From Amborella trichopoda (Eukaryota > Streptophyta > Magnoliopsida > Amborellales > Amborellaceae), in contig NW_006498233.1 of assembly GCF_000471905.2 (NCBI RefSeq), positions 250,279 through 314,278 on the forward strand: a stretch of DNA of 64,000 nucleotides, in the 5' to 3' direction. Below, in pieces: positions 44,876 to 57,963 of the stretch; the stretch's first letter is position 1; each line of letters starts with the position of its first letter. Made by a program: the position numbers and the translations under genes. Under the pieces are notes generated by a model. It did not search any database. It was not told the origin of the DNA and was given only the letters and a program-made list of their open reading frames with translations.

Positions 44876-44959
44876 ATACCTGATAATTTTTTAAATGGCC
44901 TAATTGTCCCTTTCAAATTTTCAAAATCAGTTTTAAAACTTTCGGATGTTCAACATCAG

Positions 44960-45215
44960 AAAATTGCATTTTAATGTCCCTCAACATTATCAGATTTTGA
45001 AAATCCAAAATATGCAAATCTGAAAATTGAAATTTTTAGATTTCAAAATCCAAAAATTACATTTTAGTGTCCCCATAATTTTGGATTTTTGAAATCCAAA
45101 TTTTATTTTAAAATTAAAAAAATTGCATTTTAGCATCCTAGAACATTTTTGAATTTCCAAAATCCAAAATTTACTTTAAAAATTAAATTTTTGGATTTTT
45201 AAACTAAAATTGAAT
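44960..45215. repeat. Degenerate 70-90 bp repeats
   Basis: Three loose copies of a unit start attgcattttagygtcc and run into ttttggattttgaaatccaaa, itself an inverted repeat around ggattt/aaatcc. Confidence 0.65.
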
Positions 45216-45249
45216 TTTTATGCCAAGTATCCTGTACTTTTGTTAAATT

Positions 45250-46930
45250 TGTATACTGAAAATTGAAAATTTTATATGCTACCTTCCCTCTCACAACAAA
45301 TCCTATATTTTTATTGATTTCGGATCTTCAAGATCCATGGCAGTTTGGGAACCTCAAAATAAACCAGGTATATTTGCAATAATGGTAAATTATAGGTAAT
45401 CTTTAAATAACATTAAATAAAATGGATATTAACATAATTTTCTCAAAAGAATATATTGATTTTATTCATTTTGTTTTGAGAAAACTAGTTAGAATTGGAC
45501 CTTTTACTTTGACTATGAATTAAGTGTTCTTTATGAGAGAGAGACTTAATTGTGTTTGGACTGTGAAGGTCTAATCCTAATCCAAGTAAAAGTTGATATG
45601 GGTGAAGTATATGAGGAGTAATAGTTCTAGGATTCCTCTTTGATCTTGATGGCTAGTCTAAATAATGTATGGGTGCTTATTTAATCATTTATTCGACACA
45701 GACATTACTTTGAGCTCTTTATTCAAATTTGTCCTGTTAAAAGTTGGCATACCCTAGCTATGAGGCCTTACATAAAAAGGGAAATCCCTTCCACTCGCCC
45801 ACATCAATATTCTAGCCCCTCCCCCCTCCCATCTCTTCCTTCATGCCACTCACTCTCATCATTGACTCACTCTCATCATTGTCTCTCTAGCCTCTTCTCT
45901 CTAGCGTTAGATGACATGCCACCTAGCAAGGTAGTGCCACTCACTCTCATCATTGTCTCTCTAGCCTCTTCTCTCTTAGGTTAGATGACACCCCACCTAG
46001 CAAGGTAGTGCCACAAGAGGGTGGCACGCAGCCTTGGCTAGCCTGAGAGGAGGCGTGGTGTTTCAATTTTAAGGAAAAAATCATTGTTTTTCAACGCTCT
46101 TAGGCTCAATTTTGTAATAGAATATCACATAGGTGCTTCTTAGATTTGAAGGACTTAAGCATGACCCATGATTAATGCACAATCAGTCTGGTAATCAGGT
46201 GTGCATTGTGCTAAGTCTGATAGGGGTGACCCTAGAAAAAGTTCAGAAAATTCCCAGGTTTTTTCCTTATTTTAGCTTTCAGTTTATTGTTCTTAATTTT
46301 AATTTGTATTAGGAATTCCTATTTGAGTTAGAATTTTATTTGTAATTGAATTCAATTTATGAATCAAAATTTCATTTTCTTTAAGGTAATAAGAGTTAAG
46401 ATCCATATGCTTAATTTTGGCATTGTAAGTAGCAATGACCGGTTGTTAAATTGAGAAAGAGAGAGATGAATTTACACATTTACACTCTGAGAATCCTATA
46501 TGGCTAAGACTTTCAACTACACTTTGACTGCGCATCCCAAGAACATGGAGGCAGAGCTGGGGTTCTATTCATACCCCTAATAAGGGTTTACACCCCTCGT
46601 CATTCTCTCTAGAGAAGAAAATACCATGCCTTGACGATAGGCCTTGAAATGGCTCAGGAAATGGATTGGGGGATTCTCAGCTTGTCTTTTTTCAATTCAA
46701 AGGTATTTATTAAGTTCAAAAGGTGGAAATGATGCCTTATTACAATACAACTAAATCCCTTCTCCCTTGCTTCGAGGAAGTCACCTTGGTCCATAAAAGA
46801 ATGGCTTATTCTCCCACAAATGATGCAACTCGATGGAGATGACGAGCCCAACTTCTAGGATGAATTCCCACCATACCATTATGGGGCCCTGAGATTGGTG
46901 ACCAATTCATAAGCAGAAGTGAGTGAAGAA
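45250..46930. other. AT-rich stretch with a short tandem duplication
   Basis: 45862-46009 contains two copies of a 74-bp unit (tctcatcattgtctctctag...caaggtagt). A 75-codon plus-strand frame (45760-45984) covers one copy behind an acataaaaaggg string. Its product is Ser/Leu-rich and unrecognised. A MITE-arm relative lies at 46387. No gene is called. Confidence 0.5.
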
Positions 46931-46939
46931 GATCGGTGT

Positions 46940-48090
46940 CAACCCTCTTCATCAATTATATCCTCCATCAGAAATTATACCCAAGAGGATCGAACGAAAA
47001 GCCTTGAGAAGGCGGGCCACTAAGTTCATAGTTAACAATAATCGAAGATCCTGTGATGTGATGAAGAAACATGAATGGCTATGGAAGAGGTGCATGACGT
47101 GGGATGCCCTAAACTATATGGCCGACTCCAACAACTTGAATATTATTGGCTGACTGTGGCAATAGACTCCATGAATTATGGTAAGCATTGCCATATTTGT
47201 GAAATACACAGGGATTTCATACATCAGGTCAAGTTCACTACACCCTACAACTATCATGGCCGTTCTTTCAATGGGGAATGGATAGTTCAATTGCCCCAAT
47301 GTTAAAATGGTCACCTATACATATTGGCAACCACAGACTATTTTTCAGATTGAGCAGAAGCTGGCCTCTTTAGGCGAGTGACAACAAAGACTGTCCGCCA
47401 ACACATCATTTACAGTTTTGGCATATACCATACATAATCCTATCCGATAGTGGGTCGCACTACAAGAATAATCTCATTACCTGTTTAGCCAGAAAATTCT
47501 ACATTGATTGGGAGTACTCGTCCATGTACAATCATATGGTCAGGCTGAGGCCTTTAATAGAATCCTTTGCCAGATCCTAAAGAAGGTGGTTGAAAAGAGC
47601 CAAAAGGATCGGCATGAGAAGCAGCTTAATGCCTTTATAAGCATAGCATATTATGTTAAGGAATGTCACAGATGTTATTTTCGTACTCCTTGTTTTGTTT
47701 TATGTAGGAGAGGTCCTTCCACTGGAACTTCAATTACCATCCCTTAGAATCGGAATGCGTTTGGGTTATCTAATGCCTATGTCAAGTTGCGATTTGACGA
47801 GTTGCACGCTTTCGATAAGAAACGATTCCTAGCCCCATAGAACCTCGAAGCCTATCAAGCATGTTTTTAATGTGCATTTGATAAAAAAGATCAACAACTG
47901 ACCTTTTAACAAAGGGGATTTTGTCCCAATAGGAGCACCCGAAAGTAAGCTTCAACCCGAGTGGGATGGCCTTTTAGTGATAAAAAAGATTTATTCTAAT
48001 GGTGCTTATCATCTTGGTAGTCCAAAAAGAGAAGAGGCAATGCTTTCGATAAATAGAATATACCCGAAAAAATACTTCTTGTTAAGGAAT
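46940..48090 (+). pseudogene. Degenerate Ty3/gypsy integrase
   Basis: Across shifting frames the plus strand encodes LRRRATKFIV, then EEVHDVGCPKLYGR and YYWLTVAIDSMNYGKHCHIC (the HHCC finger). ATDYFS with the first Asp, SDSGSHYKNNLI with the second and YGQAEAFNRIL with the catalytic Glu follow, and a C-terminal LRFDELHAFDKKRF / ESKLQPEWDG / NGAYHLGSPKRE series ends near 48080. The wording fits Tat/Athila-type integrases. At least five frame changes and several stops make it a relic. No LTR or RT could be attached with confidence; AT-rich DNA flanks it on both sides. Confidence 0.85.
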
Positions 48091-50950
48091 TTGCCTAATA
48101 TGGGATGCAGAGAGAAAATAAAAACCAAAAAAATAACAATAAAATAACAATAAAATAAAAAAAAAGTTGAGAAAATATACCCTCTCTCAAATGTCTGCAA
48201 AGGAATCCACTTCAAAATAATCTCTTCACCAGACCAAATTTTATTAACTCATTTTCCAATTTACAATGAAGGAAAATATCCCTTAAATAGACTAAAAAAG
48301 AAGAAGAGAACCACTTTCCTATTTTATCTCTCCTCCTTATTTTCTCTTTCTTAACATATTTTCTCTCATCCCTATTTTCTCTCTCTTAAATTTACATGCG
48401 ACCCACGTTTTACAATTCACGTGCCACCCACGTTTTACTCAAAGTTATTGTTGAAAAGATAAACCCCACATTTTACCCCAAAGCTATTGTTGAAAAGATA
48501 AACCCCTTTAGATTTAACCTTATCCTATTTATACTCCTAAATTAACCACCCAATTGATAAATTTCAATTAATATCAATTCATTCACATACAAAATAAACT
48601 CCCACCTAATTATCCTTGCGCATCTTCTATTCTTAAGTTAAAGATAAACTCAAAAATCCTAATAATAATAAAAATTAATAAAAAAAATTTCTCTGCATCA
48701 TACTCCCGGGGTTGGGAGAAGCTTGACCTCAAGCTTGAAGCCAATCACCATCTATTAATTGGTGATGTAATCCCACACTACGTCTCGGCACCTTTTTTTC
48801 AATTTCTTCAAGGATAATTTCTTCTTCAATGTCTTCAAGACTAATGTAAGACTATTTGCCTGCAATTGTGTTCCAAGAGTAATTGTTGAATACGAGCTTG
48901 GGCTGATTATTCCTAACTAGGAATGGGTCCAGCTACAAAGACGCACCATATGCAATTGATGAACACTTTTGACCATTAAATTTTGGAAGACTGATTTTAA
49001 TATCAAAATCTTGTTGTTGCTCTATAAGACGTGGATCTGTCTTGAAAATTTCTTAATTACACTTGAAATCAACATTCTAAAAATTAATTTTTTTTTTTTC
49101 TCTGCATCAATAAGCAACGGGTATCCCCATAGCAAATAGACAAGCATGTTCGACCCATGCCATAGGTTTTCAGGCTTTTAGACAATTAAAACCACTGCTC
49201 AATATCGTAGTTCATTCCACAAGACTCTAAAATGTTTGGTACATATCAAACCACAACATCTAGACCACTATTGCACATTGCTAGAATACACGTGCTTGAA
49301 AGGCATTATTTACTTGGGCATATGCGTCTAGGCTGTTTCTTGAAGGCATGTGCCCCTCGATAATAGTTAATCCATGCTATGTATCATCATCTCGACATAT
49401 GTATAGTCTGAGCCACACGACCTTAAATTGTCTAATACTAACGAGGGCGTTTATAAAAACATCCATTCCATGCATCATTCCATGCATGTTCCACAGCATA
49501 TGACCCTAAATTGTCTATCTCACGGCCTTATGACAGGGGACCTTATAATTGCCGCCTTGATGGTCATTCCTGTATCACTATAAACTACAAGTTCTTTTTT
49601 TGAGTTTTTAACTCAAGGCATCATGCCATCTATATCCCTTATCAGGTAGGGAAATGGAAGGTCTAATACGAAGTCCATCCCACACAACTATAAATTGCAT
49701 GGTCTTGCTGCTAACTTAAGGCCTTTGGCCGCCTGCTTAGCAGAAAGAATATTGGAAGGCTTCACCCCATAACGAAATAAAATAAATTTCTGCAACATTT
49801 GTGAAAAACAAATTGTAATTGAAAAAAAAAAACAAACAAAGAAACAACAAACAAAGAGAAAGAAAGAGAGAGAAAGCGCTATAATTAATGATCTCAAACT
49901 TAATTTGCAATATGTATAGATAAATAAAAATCAAACATAAAAATCATTTATAAATTGCATTTTAGATATTATTTTAAATTAGGGCAAAATATTTATAAAC
50001 AATAAAACTTCTTATAAAAAGTTCAAAAGTTTCTAAGGTGCTATATTTAATGTAGTTAAAACCAATGTAAACTATCATAAATAATTTTAAATCATAAATT
50101 CATAAGTACAAAATGCAAAAAGACATAGGAAGATGCTATATTACTTCTTTTCAAATTTATCATTTTAGAATTAAGATATTATTTCAATAAAAATGTAAAA
50201 AATCTCAACTTTATTTCCATCAAGGAAATAAGAAATAAGATCAAATTTCAACTCATTATCTAAAAAAATATTATCTTAGTAATTATTTTTATGTCCCATA
50301 TCTTAAATTTGGGTAATTCGTTATTTGGCAACTAAAATTCTTACTTGAAATGCTAAAAAGTTGAGAGGAGTTGCATCATTTTGAAATCTATTATTATATA
50401 TCATCTTTAATTAGTTTTCGAAAAAATATTTTTAATTTAGAGTATAAATTTTTTTATTTTCTATGTTACTAATTTTAAAATTTCTTAATATAAATAAACT
50501 CAGCAAGTTTTTTAATAATAATATTCGTAACTAAAACATTCAAATAACTTAGGTAGTTGTGTCATGACCATCATCATCATAGTAGATTCATGAGTCATGG
50601 AAAGTTTTGGCAAAGTTTTACGTTGATTGCCTACCTAACACAACCACTTCCTTTACTCAGGCTTGAGATGAGTTAAGGGAAAGTTTAAGATCCTCATCTT
50701 TCTTAGACAAACTTGGGTAGCTTATGTATTACTCATATTATTATGGGATTGTATGCTATGTGACCATTTATCTTTGTTGTAAAGAGGTAACAATTGCTAC
50801 TAGCTATTAGATATCACATTGGATTGCTTGGGATGTATAACAAAGTTCGAGAATTAAGTTTTTGACTTTGAGCTTATTCAATACCATACACAACTAGACA
50901 ATAACGATTGTGACCTCTTTGTATTAAAAATTTAAAAGTAAACGGTCTGT
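48091..50950. other. AT-rich, mostly unassigned stretch
   Basis: It contains short direct duplications (tgttgaaaagataaacccc at about 48448 and 48490; acccacgttttac at about 48400 and 48425). It also has two tctctgcatca copies about 410 bp apart (near 48690 and 49100), and a minus-strand stretch (48730-49060) with a weakly coding look (LHHQLIDGDWLQA). The last may be the tail of an old retroelement. No supported gene. Confidence 0.4.
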
Positions 50951-50954
50951 TTTT

Positions 50955-51064
50955 ATCATCATCATCATCATCATTGCTTTTTTCCAATTAATTGGGGTCA
51001 GCTACACAAATTTTAGAATGTCATTCTGCTCTATTAAAGGTCATACTCCCAGTGAGGTTAAAAG
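50955..51064 (-). mobile_element. RTE-type LINE 3' tail (left part)
   Basis: The plus strand shows a (atc)n run and ccaattaattggggtcagct, the complement of the conserved 3' end of plant RTE non-LTR elements. It is cut at 51064 by the LTR element and continues at 60719. Confidence 0.75.
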
Positions 51065-53887
51065 TGTTGGCAATGTGGCCTTTCAAGGCCTTAAAGCCAA
51101 GAGTTTTATGCTCAGTGGGAGTTAGAGAGAGATTGAATCTGGATGCTTACAGCACTGGGGCCCATATTCATATACCCCGAGTATTTAAGGCATTGAAAGT
51201 ATACGTTTGGAGAGTGTGAACTCTCTAGGAGGTGTGAGGGTCACCTCCCAGTCAGGACTATATTGATTAGAATGTTTCATAGTTGATGTGATAAGCTAGG
51301 GCTTCAAGAATCTAAACGAGAATAATAAAACCCGAGTATTTAAAAGAGTATTCGTCCTATATGGAATGGTCGGGTCATGGAAATAAACCTGTATCCTGAC
51401 ACGAGACCGTTCCATGACATGTGCACCTACAGTCGTATAGGGAAGTCACTCTTCTATAGTATTATCCGACTTAGAAGAGCTAGTGCACATGTGTTTTGAG
51501 AGGACCCATGTATATACATAAGAACATGTCCCACATGGGTGCACCAGTAATCCATTGAACCCCCGGTGACTGGAAGCTCTGGCTCAATGACTTTGAGGTG
51601 GCCAATTATGTGCCTCTGCCATAGACTGTGGAGCATAAATCCATTGGATCAGCTTAAGACACCAGTGGAACGTCATTCGGGTTAGCCCAATAGAAGACTC
51701 CGACTAGTATTATAAGTCTAGAGATCTCACTTATCTGTGGTTCAAATTAATCTAAAATCGATGAGAAAATATTTTATATTGATAATAAATTGTATTATAA
51801 TATTGAAAAATTATATAGAGAATTTTTGAGATTTTCGAAGAATTTTTTAGATTTTTTTAAACAATGAAAAATATGATTTTCAAATTTGTTTGACATAATA
51901 CCAAACAAGGGCATCCTATGGGGATGCCACATGGCATCCCTACCTCCTCACTCGTGGATGACATCATGCTGACATCATAACCATATGGGGACCTATTTAT
52001 CATTAATTTTTTTGTTGGTATTATGTTATAACATGCTATCTTGTTATGTAAAGTGTTATATATTGTTATGACTTAAGTTTGATTTTAAGTCACATGCTTT
52101 GTTTTACTCATATGTATCATTTTTGACATGTGTGAGGTCATGGGATTTTGAGAATTAATTTAATTTATATTATTATCCACATATGATTTTGTAGCATGCG
52201 AGTATATCTTATGTGACACCACTTTATGGGCTTGACCCATGTGAAACTTTAGTGTTCTTAAAATCCTATTGGTGGTGTCATAAGATAGTTTATTCACATG
52301 TGTGGATGTCCCACAATATCTTTATGTCCATGTTGTCGAATTTTATTTACTCTCACAAATTATTCAAAAACCATGAGCATAAGTGTAAACATGAATTTCG
52401 ACTTAATGGGAAATAAAATATGAAGTTAAGTACTTTCAAGGTAAAAATGATTACAAACATAGGTTTTAAGGAGTGAAGGGTATCAAAAGCTCATTCATTG
52501 ATCTTGGTGATAAGATATGGATGAGTGGTTTGGATAAAAGCCTTTCATGTCTCATTGATCTAAGGTATCAATGATCAAGATCAAATCTATCTTTATGATC
52601 TAAGTATAAAAGTAACTTATGAGATCAATTATAACTCAAACTTAAGTATTCACTTCAAATAGAAAGAGAGAGAGCCCTTAACAAAAATGTGACCACCCAT
52701 GAGACTATCTTCTTCATTGAGATTTCATTTGAAGCCCTTTCATGGAGTAATCCCTCATTTATGTGATCAAGCGCATACTATTGCTTCATTAAGGTATTGA
52801 TTTTCTTCGTATATTTTTAATTCCTACCTCATTTCCATTATCAAAGCTTGCTGCAATTCTTAATTTACAGTAGCTTTTTTTATTTTTTGCTCATGAAAAA
52901 TTGATATTTGAAGAGTCTCAAAGCAATAGTGTAGTCCATACACATGATATGTGTAGACTAGTTTGTTTACTCCATGATCTTGAGTAGTTTCAACTTGATT
53001 CTCTTTATCTTAATTTTTTGAAAATTTTACGGAAAATATGCAACTGATGAGATATTTATTTCATCATATTTGAGCTTATGAAATAGTCCCTTAAGTTCAT
53101 TTTTTAATGTTAAAAAGTTCGTGTGGTCCCTTATGGACCAAATGGTGTAGTTTCACCATAACTTCCTTATTTTATGAGTATATTTCTCAAACTTTGAAGG
53201 GTTATTTTGATACATGTCTCTGTCATGATTTGATCCCCATTAAGTGAAATAAAAGTTATCATTTGTTTTCTGTTGGATTGATCTCCTTGAGTTATTATTA
53301 TCACCCGTGCCTTAGACAATGAGACAAAATTAAGTCCTCAAAAGGCTCTTTCGTGGCCCGGGCATAAGGGGTTCGAACCATGGTTTCCTCATGTATGTTT
53401 GCATGTTAATTTAATATACTTACAGTTATTAAATAGATTCATGATTGGTTAAATTTAGTATGTTGTGTGTATATTGAGATTATTCTTTAATCTTGTGTTA
53501 TGAACTTTAATGCTATGCATTATTGTTTATGCGAATTGAAATCTTATCAAATTATTAAGATCTAGTGTATGATGTGTATGAGACATTATGATATATGATG
53601 AGGATGAAAAATGAAAGTGAATTTATCGTATAATTTTAATATAATGAGGAATTGCGAGTGCAAGTCATGCAATATGTTGTAGATATGTACATTGTGAATA
53701 TTTGAATATTGTATTGAGCTAATTATATTTTTTAGTAAGGGATGTGTACAAACCATGTTTGTAGGCTGGAATATATGTATTATGGTTTTGTATTAAGATA
53801 CGCGTACATTTAAACCCTTGAGTTTTTATACAGTAGAAAATTTTTAAAAGATTGCATTTCTAGCCTATTGGTCTTATACCACTAACA
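51065..53887 (+). repeat. 5' LTR of element 5
   Basis: It matches 57964-60718 with frequent substitutions. It has about 120 bp (about 53366-53485) missing from the 3' LTR, around cccgggcataagg. Mostly AT-rich with no coding. Confidence 0.92.
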
Positions 53888-53889
53888 AA

Positions 53890-53901
53890 TGGTATCAGAG
53901 C
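53890..53901 (+). promoter_or_regulatory. Primer binding site (initiator tRNA-Met), element 5
   Basis: TGGTATCAGAGC lies 2 bp after the LTR end. Confidence 0.95.
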
Positions 53902-56900
53902 AGGGCTCTAATAAGGTCCCTTAGTCATCCTATATTATGCATAATTTAATTTTCAAATTGCAAAAACACTTGATCATGATTGTCATGATGTATATGCTTT
54001 GAATTTAAGGATTGATAGTGTCATTGGCATGAGAACTGTGAATGATATTTTTTTGAACTGTTGTATATTTGTGAGAGAATGGTAGGGCATTCAATACTTT
54101 ATATAAGAGAACAATATTTGGTGGTATTTTATGTTATTGAGTGTATTTTCATATAGAAAAAGTCTCATGACTATATTATGTATATTTTGGAAGTTATTGA
54201 TCGTTTATTAAAGTATGTCAAATCTGAGAAAGATATTTCTAAGAACTTTATATCTTTTTCAGTGGGGGTTTTGATCAATCAAAACTTATGGGAATGAGTT
54301 AGGACTGCTTTATCATTTCGAGAAATCGAGTCTAGTTTAAATGTATTTTTGGGCTCATAGGAAAATTCCCCATATTTGAAAAATTATAGTCGTTTTACTT
54401 GAGGGGTATCATATTGTAATTTCTGCTACACAAAGCAGAAATGGATCTTATGAGAATCATGTTGTTTGATCCACTTCAGACCATTATTCAATGCTACTTT
54501 CTAAATGAAAGTTGTCAAATTTTGAGTTTATTTTATCTGAGAATAAATCTCATGATTAAATGCTATGTAAATTTAAAGTTATGTCTATTGAATTGGACCA
54601 TACTCATCCTGAAAAATTAGAAAAACATTATTTCCTATATCCAATGTGTGAGAAGGGCATGGGTACTTTATATTTTTGTAATCCCACTATAAAGTATAAG
54701 TTGTTGAAAGTCCTTGTTAAGTTTTAATACCCGATACTCGAGTCTTGGTCTAGCTTCGAACTAGTCCTAGATAGTGTATGATGAGTTGACAACAAGACTA
54801 AAGACACATTTGGATGGATGAGACAACGATCGTAGTTACAAAAGAGATAAATAAAGGGTGAAACCAAATCACAGATCGAAGACAAATGTATTAACATATT
54901 ATGACTTGGTCACTTTAAAACCATAAAGTACAACTTCTTGTTACTTATGAGTATGGTTTTATTATATTGAGAATTCATTTCTTAGAGAACAACCATTTTG
55001 GTTTTATGATATCATGCGAGCAATTATTGGTAGAATATCTTAGTGTATTATATGAGTTTAATAATTGAAAGGCTTGGTCTCGTCACATAAATTATAAACT
55101 TGAATTAGGTCGATACTTACATATTGAGATTTTGAATACTGGTGTCCACTCTTATATAAGCTTAAGTCATATGGCATATGCTTAAGTAATTTGATTCTAG
55201 ATCTATGATCTATGATTCAAATTACCGATCCTATGGATATGGCTAATTCAAGATATATGGCATATGTAAGGATTGTACTTGTAATTGCTTGAGAATTATG
55301 AGATATGAGAATGTTTATTATTTGTGAGTTGCTTCATGATTTGAGAACTCATGAGATGTATCATAAATATGATATTGACTAGTCCTTATGGTGCCTCAAA
55401 CTACATGCTTCATTATTTTGAGCTTGCCTAAATGATGAGATAATGTGATGTATTATATTATCATATTGTGAGTACTTAGTGATGCATGATCCCGCCATAA
55501 TTCTTATGTGAATAAGTGAATGTGGTATTATGTTATGAATGGCATATGAGGATTATTACATTGCACGTTGGGCTCAATGGTCATGAAAAAGGATTTTCAT
55601 GTATGAGATAATATTTTCCTTTATAGTAGCACGTTTTTCACTATTTTGAAAATTGAGATCAATCGAACCAAAATGTATCTTGAGTGTGGATTGTATTAAT
55701 TAAGAAAATGTGATGAAAGAGATTTTATCTTAAACGCTTGTTCTTCTAAACGATGATTTCTATATTTAAAATTTTTTAGCACAAAAGGATGTTAGAAACA
55801 ATAAAGGGGATTCCACCCCATTTTGTGTATTGCTACTTTGTATTGTCTTTCTATTAAAGAGTTATGACTATACTAAACTCAATGCTTCTTTCATTTTGGA
55901 AGATCACCCTTAAAGAGGTTCTTTTAATATTATTGTATGACAACATAACCACTTGTCATAATATTTTAGAGTATCTCATAATCATCAATCTTTGAATAAA
56001 GTTCTTTTTGAAACCTTTGGATTTTTACTTAAAAGTATAACTTATTTCCAAGACATAAATTCAAGTTATTTTGAAAGACAACCTTGTTGGTTTCAATGGG
56101 AGCATCTTTAGTAAGTCTAAGTAGTAAAATCATCCTCAAAGAGAAAACATTGGTATTGATTTTGAAAACACTTATATCTCAAATTAATTTCACTTTTGAG
56201 AAAATTGGAAGAGGCATTGAATAAGAATGCTCAGTAAATAAAATCCGAAATGAGTAATTGACCTCTTATTTGAAAATTGATTATTTTATGAATTTATGGG
56301 TCGTTTTCTTCCATTGCAGTATAAGTATTATTGTTTTCATTTAGTGCCACAGTGAGAAGTTTTAAATCACTTAGAGGCATGTCACTTGTTAGAGTTGTGA
56401 AGCATCTCTTTGATAGACTTTTGAATTTTCAATGATTAATTGTGTGACATTATGGTAATAGATCCTCACTTGTCTATACATGCATTTCATGCCATGGTGA
56501 TCATATACATTCACTTTCACATAGATGATCCACTAGATAGCTTTTATCGGTCTCTAAAAGGCTAGTAGGCCTTTTAGTGGAGTACGCATAAGCCACTTGA
56601 AAATGTTTTTAATAGCATGTGAGACCTTATGTAGAGCTACATATTTATATGTGGATTATGATATGACTATATGATGATAAGGATACCTCATTTTGTGGGC
56701 TAGTCACACTGATAATAACTATCTATGCATATACTATGTGCATATGACTTAATGCAATTGGTTGTTTATCATGAGATAATTTATGATATTAAATGTGAGA
56801 GAAATCCAATAAACTTTGATAAGTTTCACAGTACATGAGATATTGTCGTAATTGATTCGAACTTATAATGTGCTTGGTCACTTGGACATGTATAATTGAA

Positions 56901-57963
56901 CCTCTATTGATCTTGAGATTGGATCTAATTAATAGGTTCATGATGGTACTTGCTAGCCATCTAATTCGAGTGTAATATCAATAAGAGATTGAATGTATTG
57001 AGTGGTGAAATGCTTGAAAGTCTAAGTACTACTCCCACACGTTGGTTTTGAATGGATAAGGTACCAGTTCGTGACTAAGAAAACTTTGAGAACAATGCAT
57101 GAGATTAAAGCATGATTTTAATGAACTTTTATTCAAATAAAAATCTGTGTTACTTGAGAACTGATATGTACATAGAGTTGTGAGCTTTTGAGCACATGAA
57201 TAAATGTTGAAGATCAAGAAAGAAGATATATGTGAATATATATGTCAATATTTATGAGCATAAATTGTCATGAACATGCACATAAAAGTCTATATAAAAG
57301 TGATTAGGAAACCTGAGAATACATATGAGATACATAAGATTAGTGATGGGGAGACTATAACACATACCATATATTTTGTTAACCATTATTCCCATAAAAG
57401 TACTGTACTCTTTGTCATGCCATATATTCCAATTTTTTTTTTTTCCTTTAGGGATACTCATTGCATTATTAGACTATGTGATTGATGAAGATGACGATTA
57501 CTTCCATAATTAGCACCTAGTAGATTAGTATGCCAAGCATTGGCATGAGTATGATGTGAAATGTTGACACATAAACAACATGATATTTGAATGTGGATGA
57601 AGGAGATCGAACATGACATTTAAAATGTGATTTGAGTTTATTTGACATACACTAGACATAGAAAGAGTTCATGACAATTTGCTCTAGCGATTACATATGT
57701 TTGACAACCCTTGCTTTTACTAGTTCATAACTATTGATTATATTAATGGACCATGTTGATTGACTATGCTTATGGAGCATACGATGAATTACTCTTGTGC
57801 ATGATATGAGATTGAGAAAGGTAACTTGGTTGTTGATACTTGCTCTATTGCTTGATATGAGTATTGTTTCTAGGGTAAAGAGTTGATGTTTTAAATTATA
57901 TCATTGTGTATAAGAATGTGAGAGAGAATCATTTATAAGGCCTCAAAAGGCCAAGTGAGAGAA
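53902..57963 (+). other. Non-coding interior of element 5
   Basis: AT-rich, 4.06 kb. No gag, protease, RT, integrase or zinc-knuckle motif was seen on either strand. Runs of atgagatatgagaatg-like wording recur loosely (about 55260-55560). The last bases before the 3' LTR, aagtgagagaa (57953-57963), are the best polypurine-tract candidate. Confidence 0.75.

Noticed and set aside
46923-47305. Host gene exons
   Set aside because: Frames contain the HHCC and DDE motifs of a gypsy integrase with multiple lesions.
48690-49110. A ~400-bp insertion flanked by tctctgcatca direct repeats
   Set aside because: No terminal repeats, tail or known ends; the repeats are short and lie in A/T runs.
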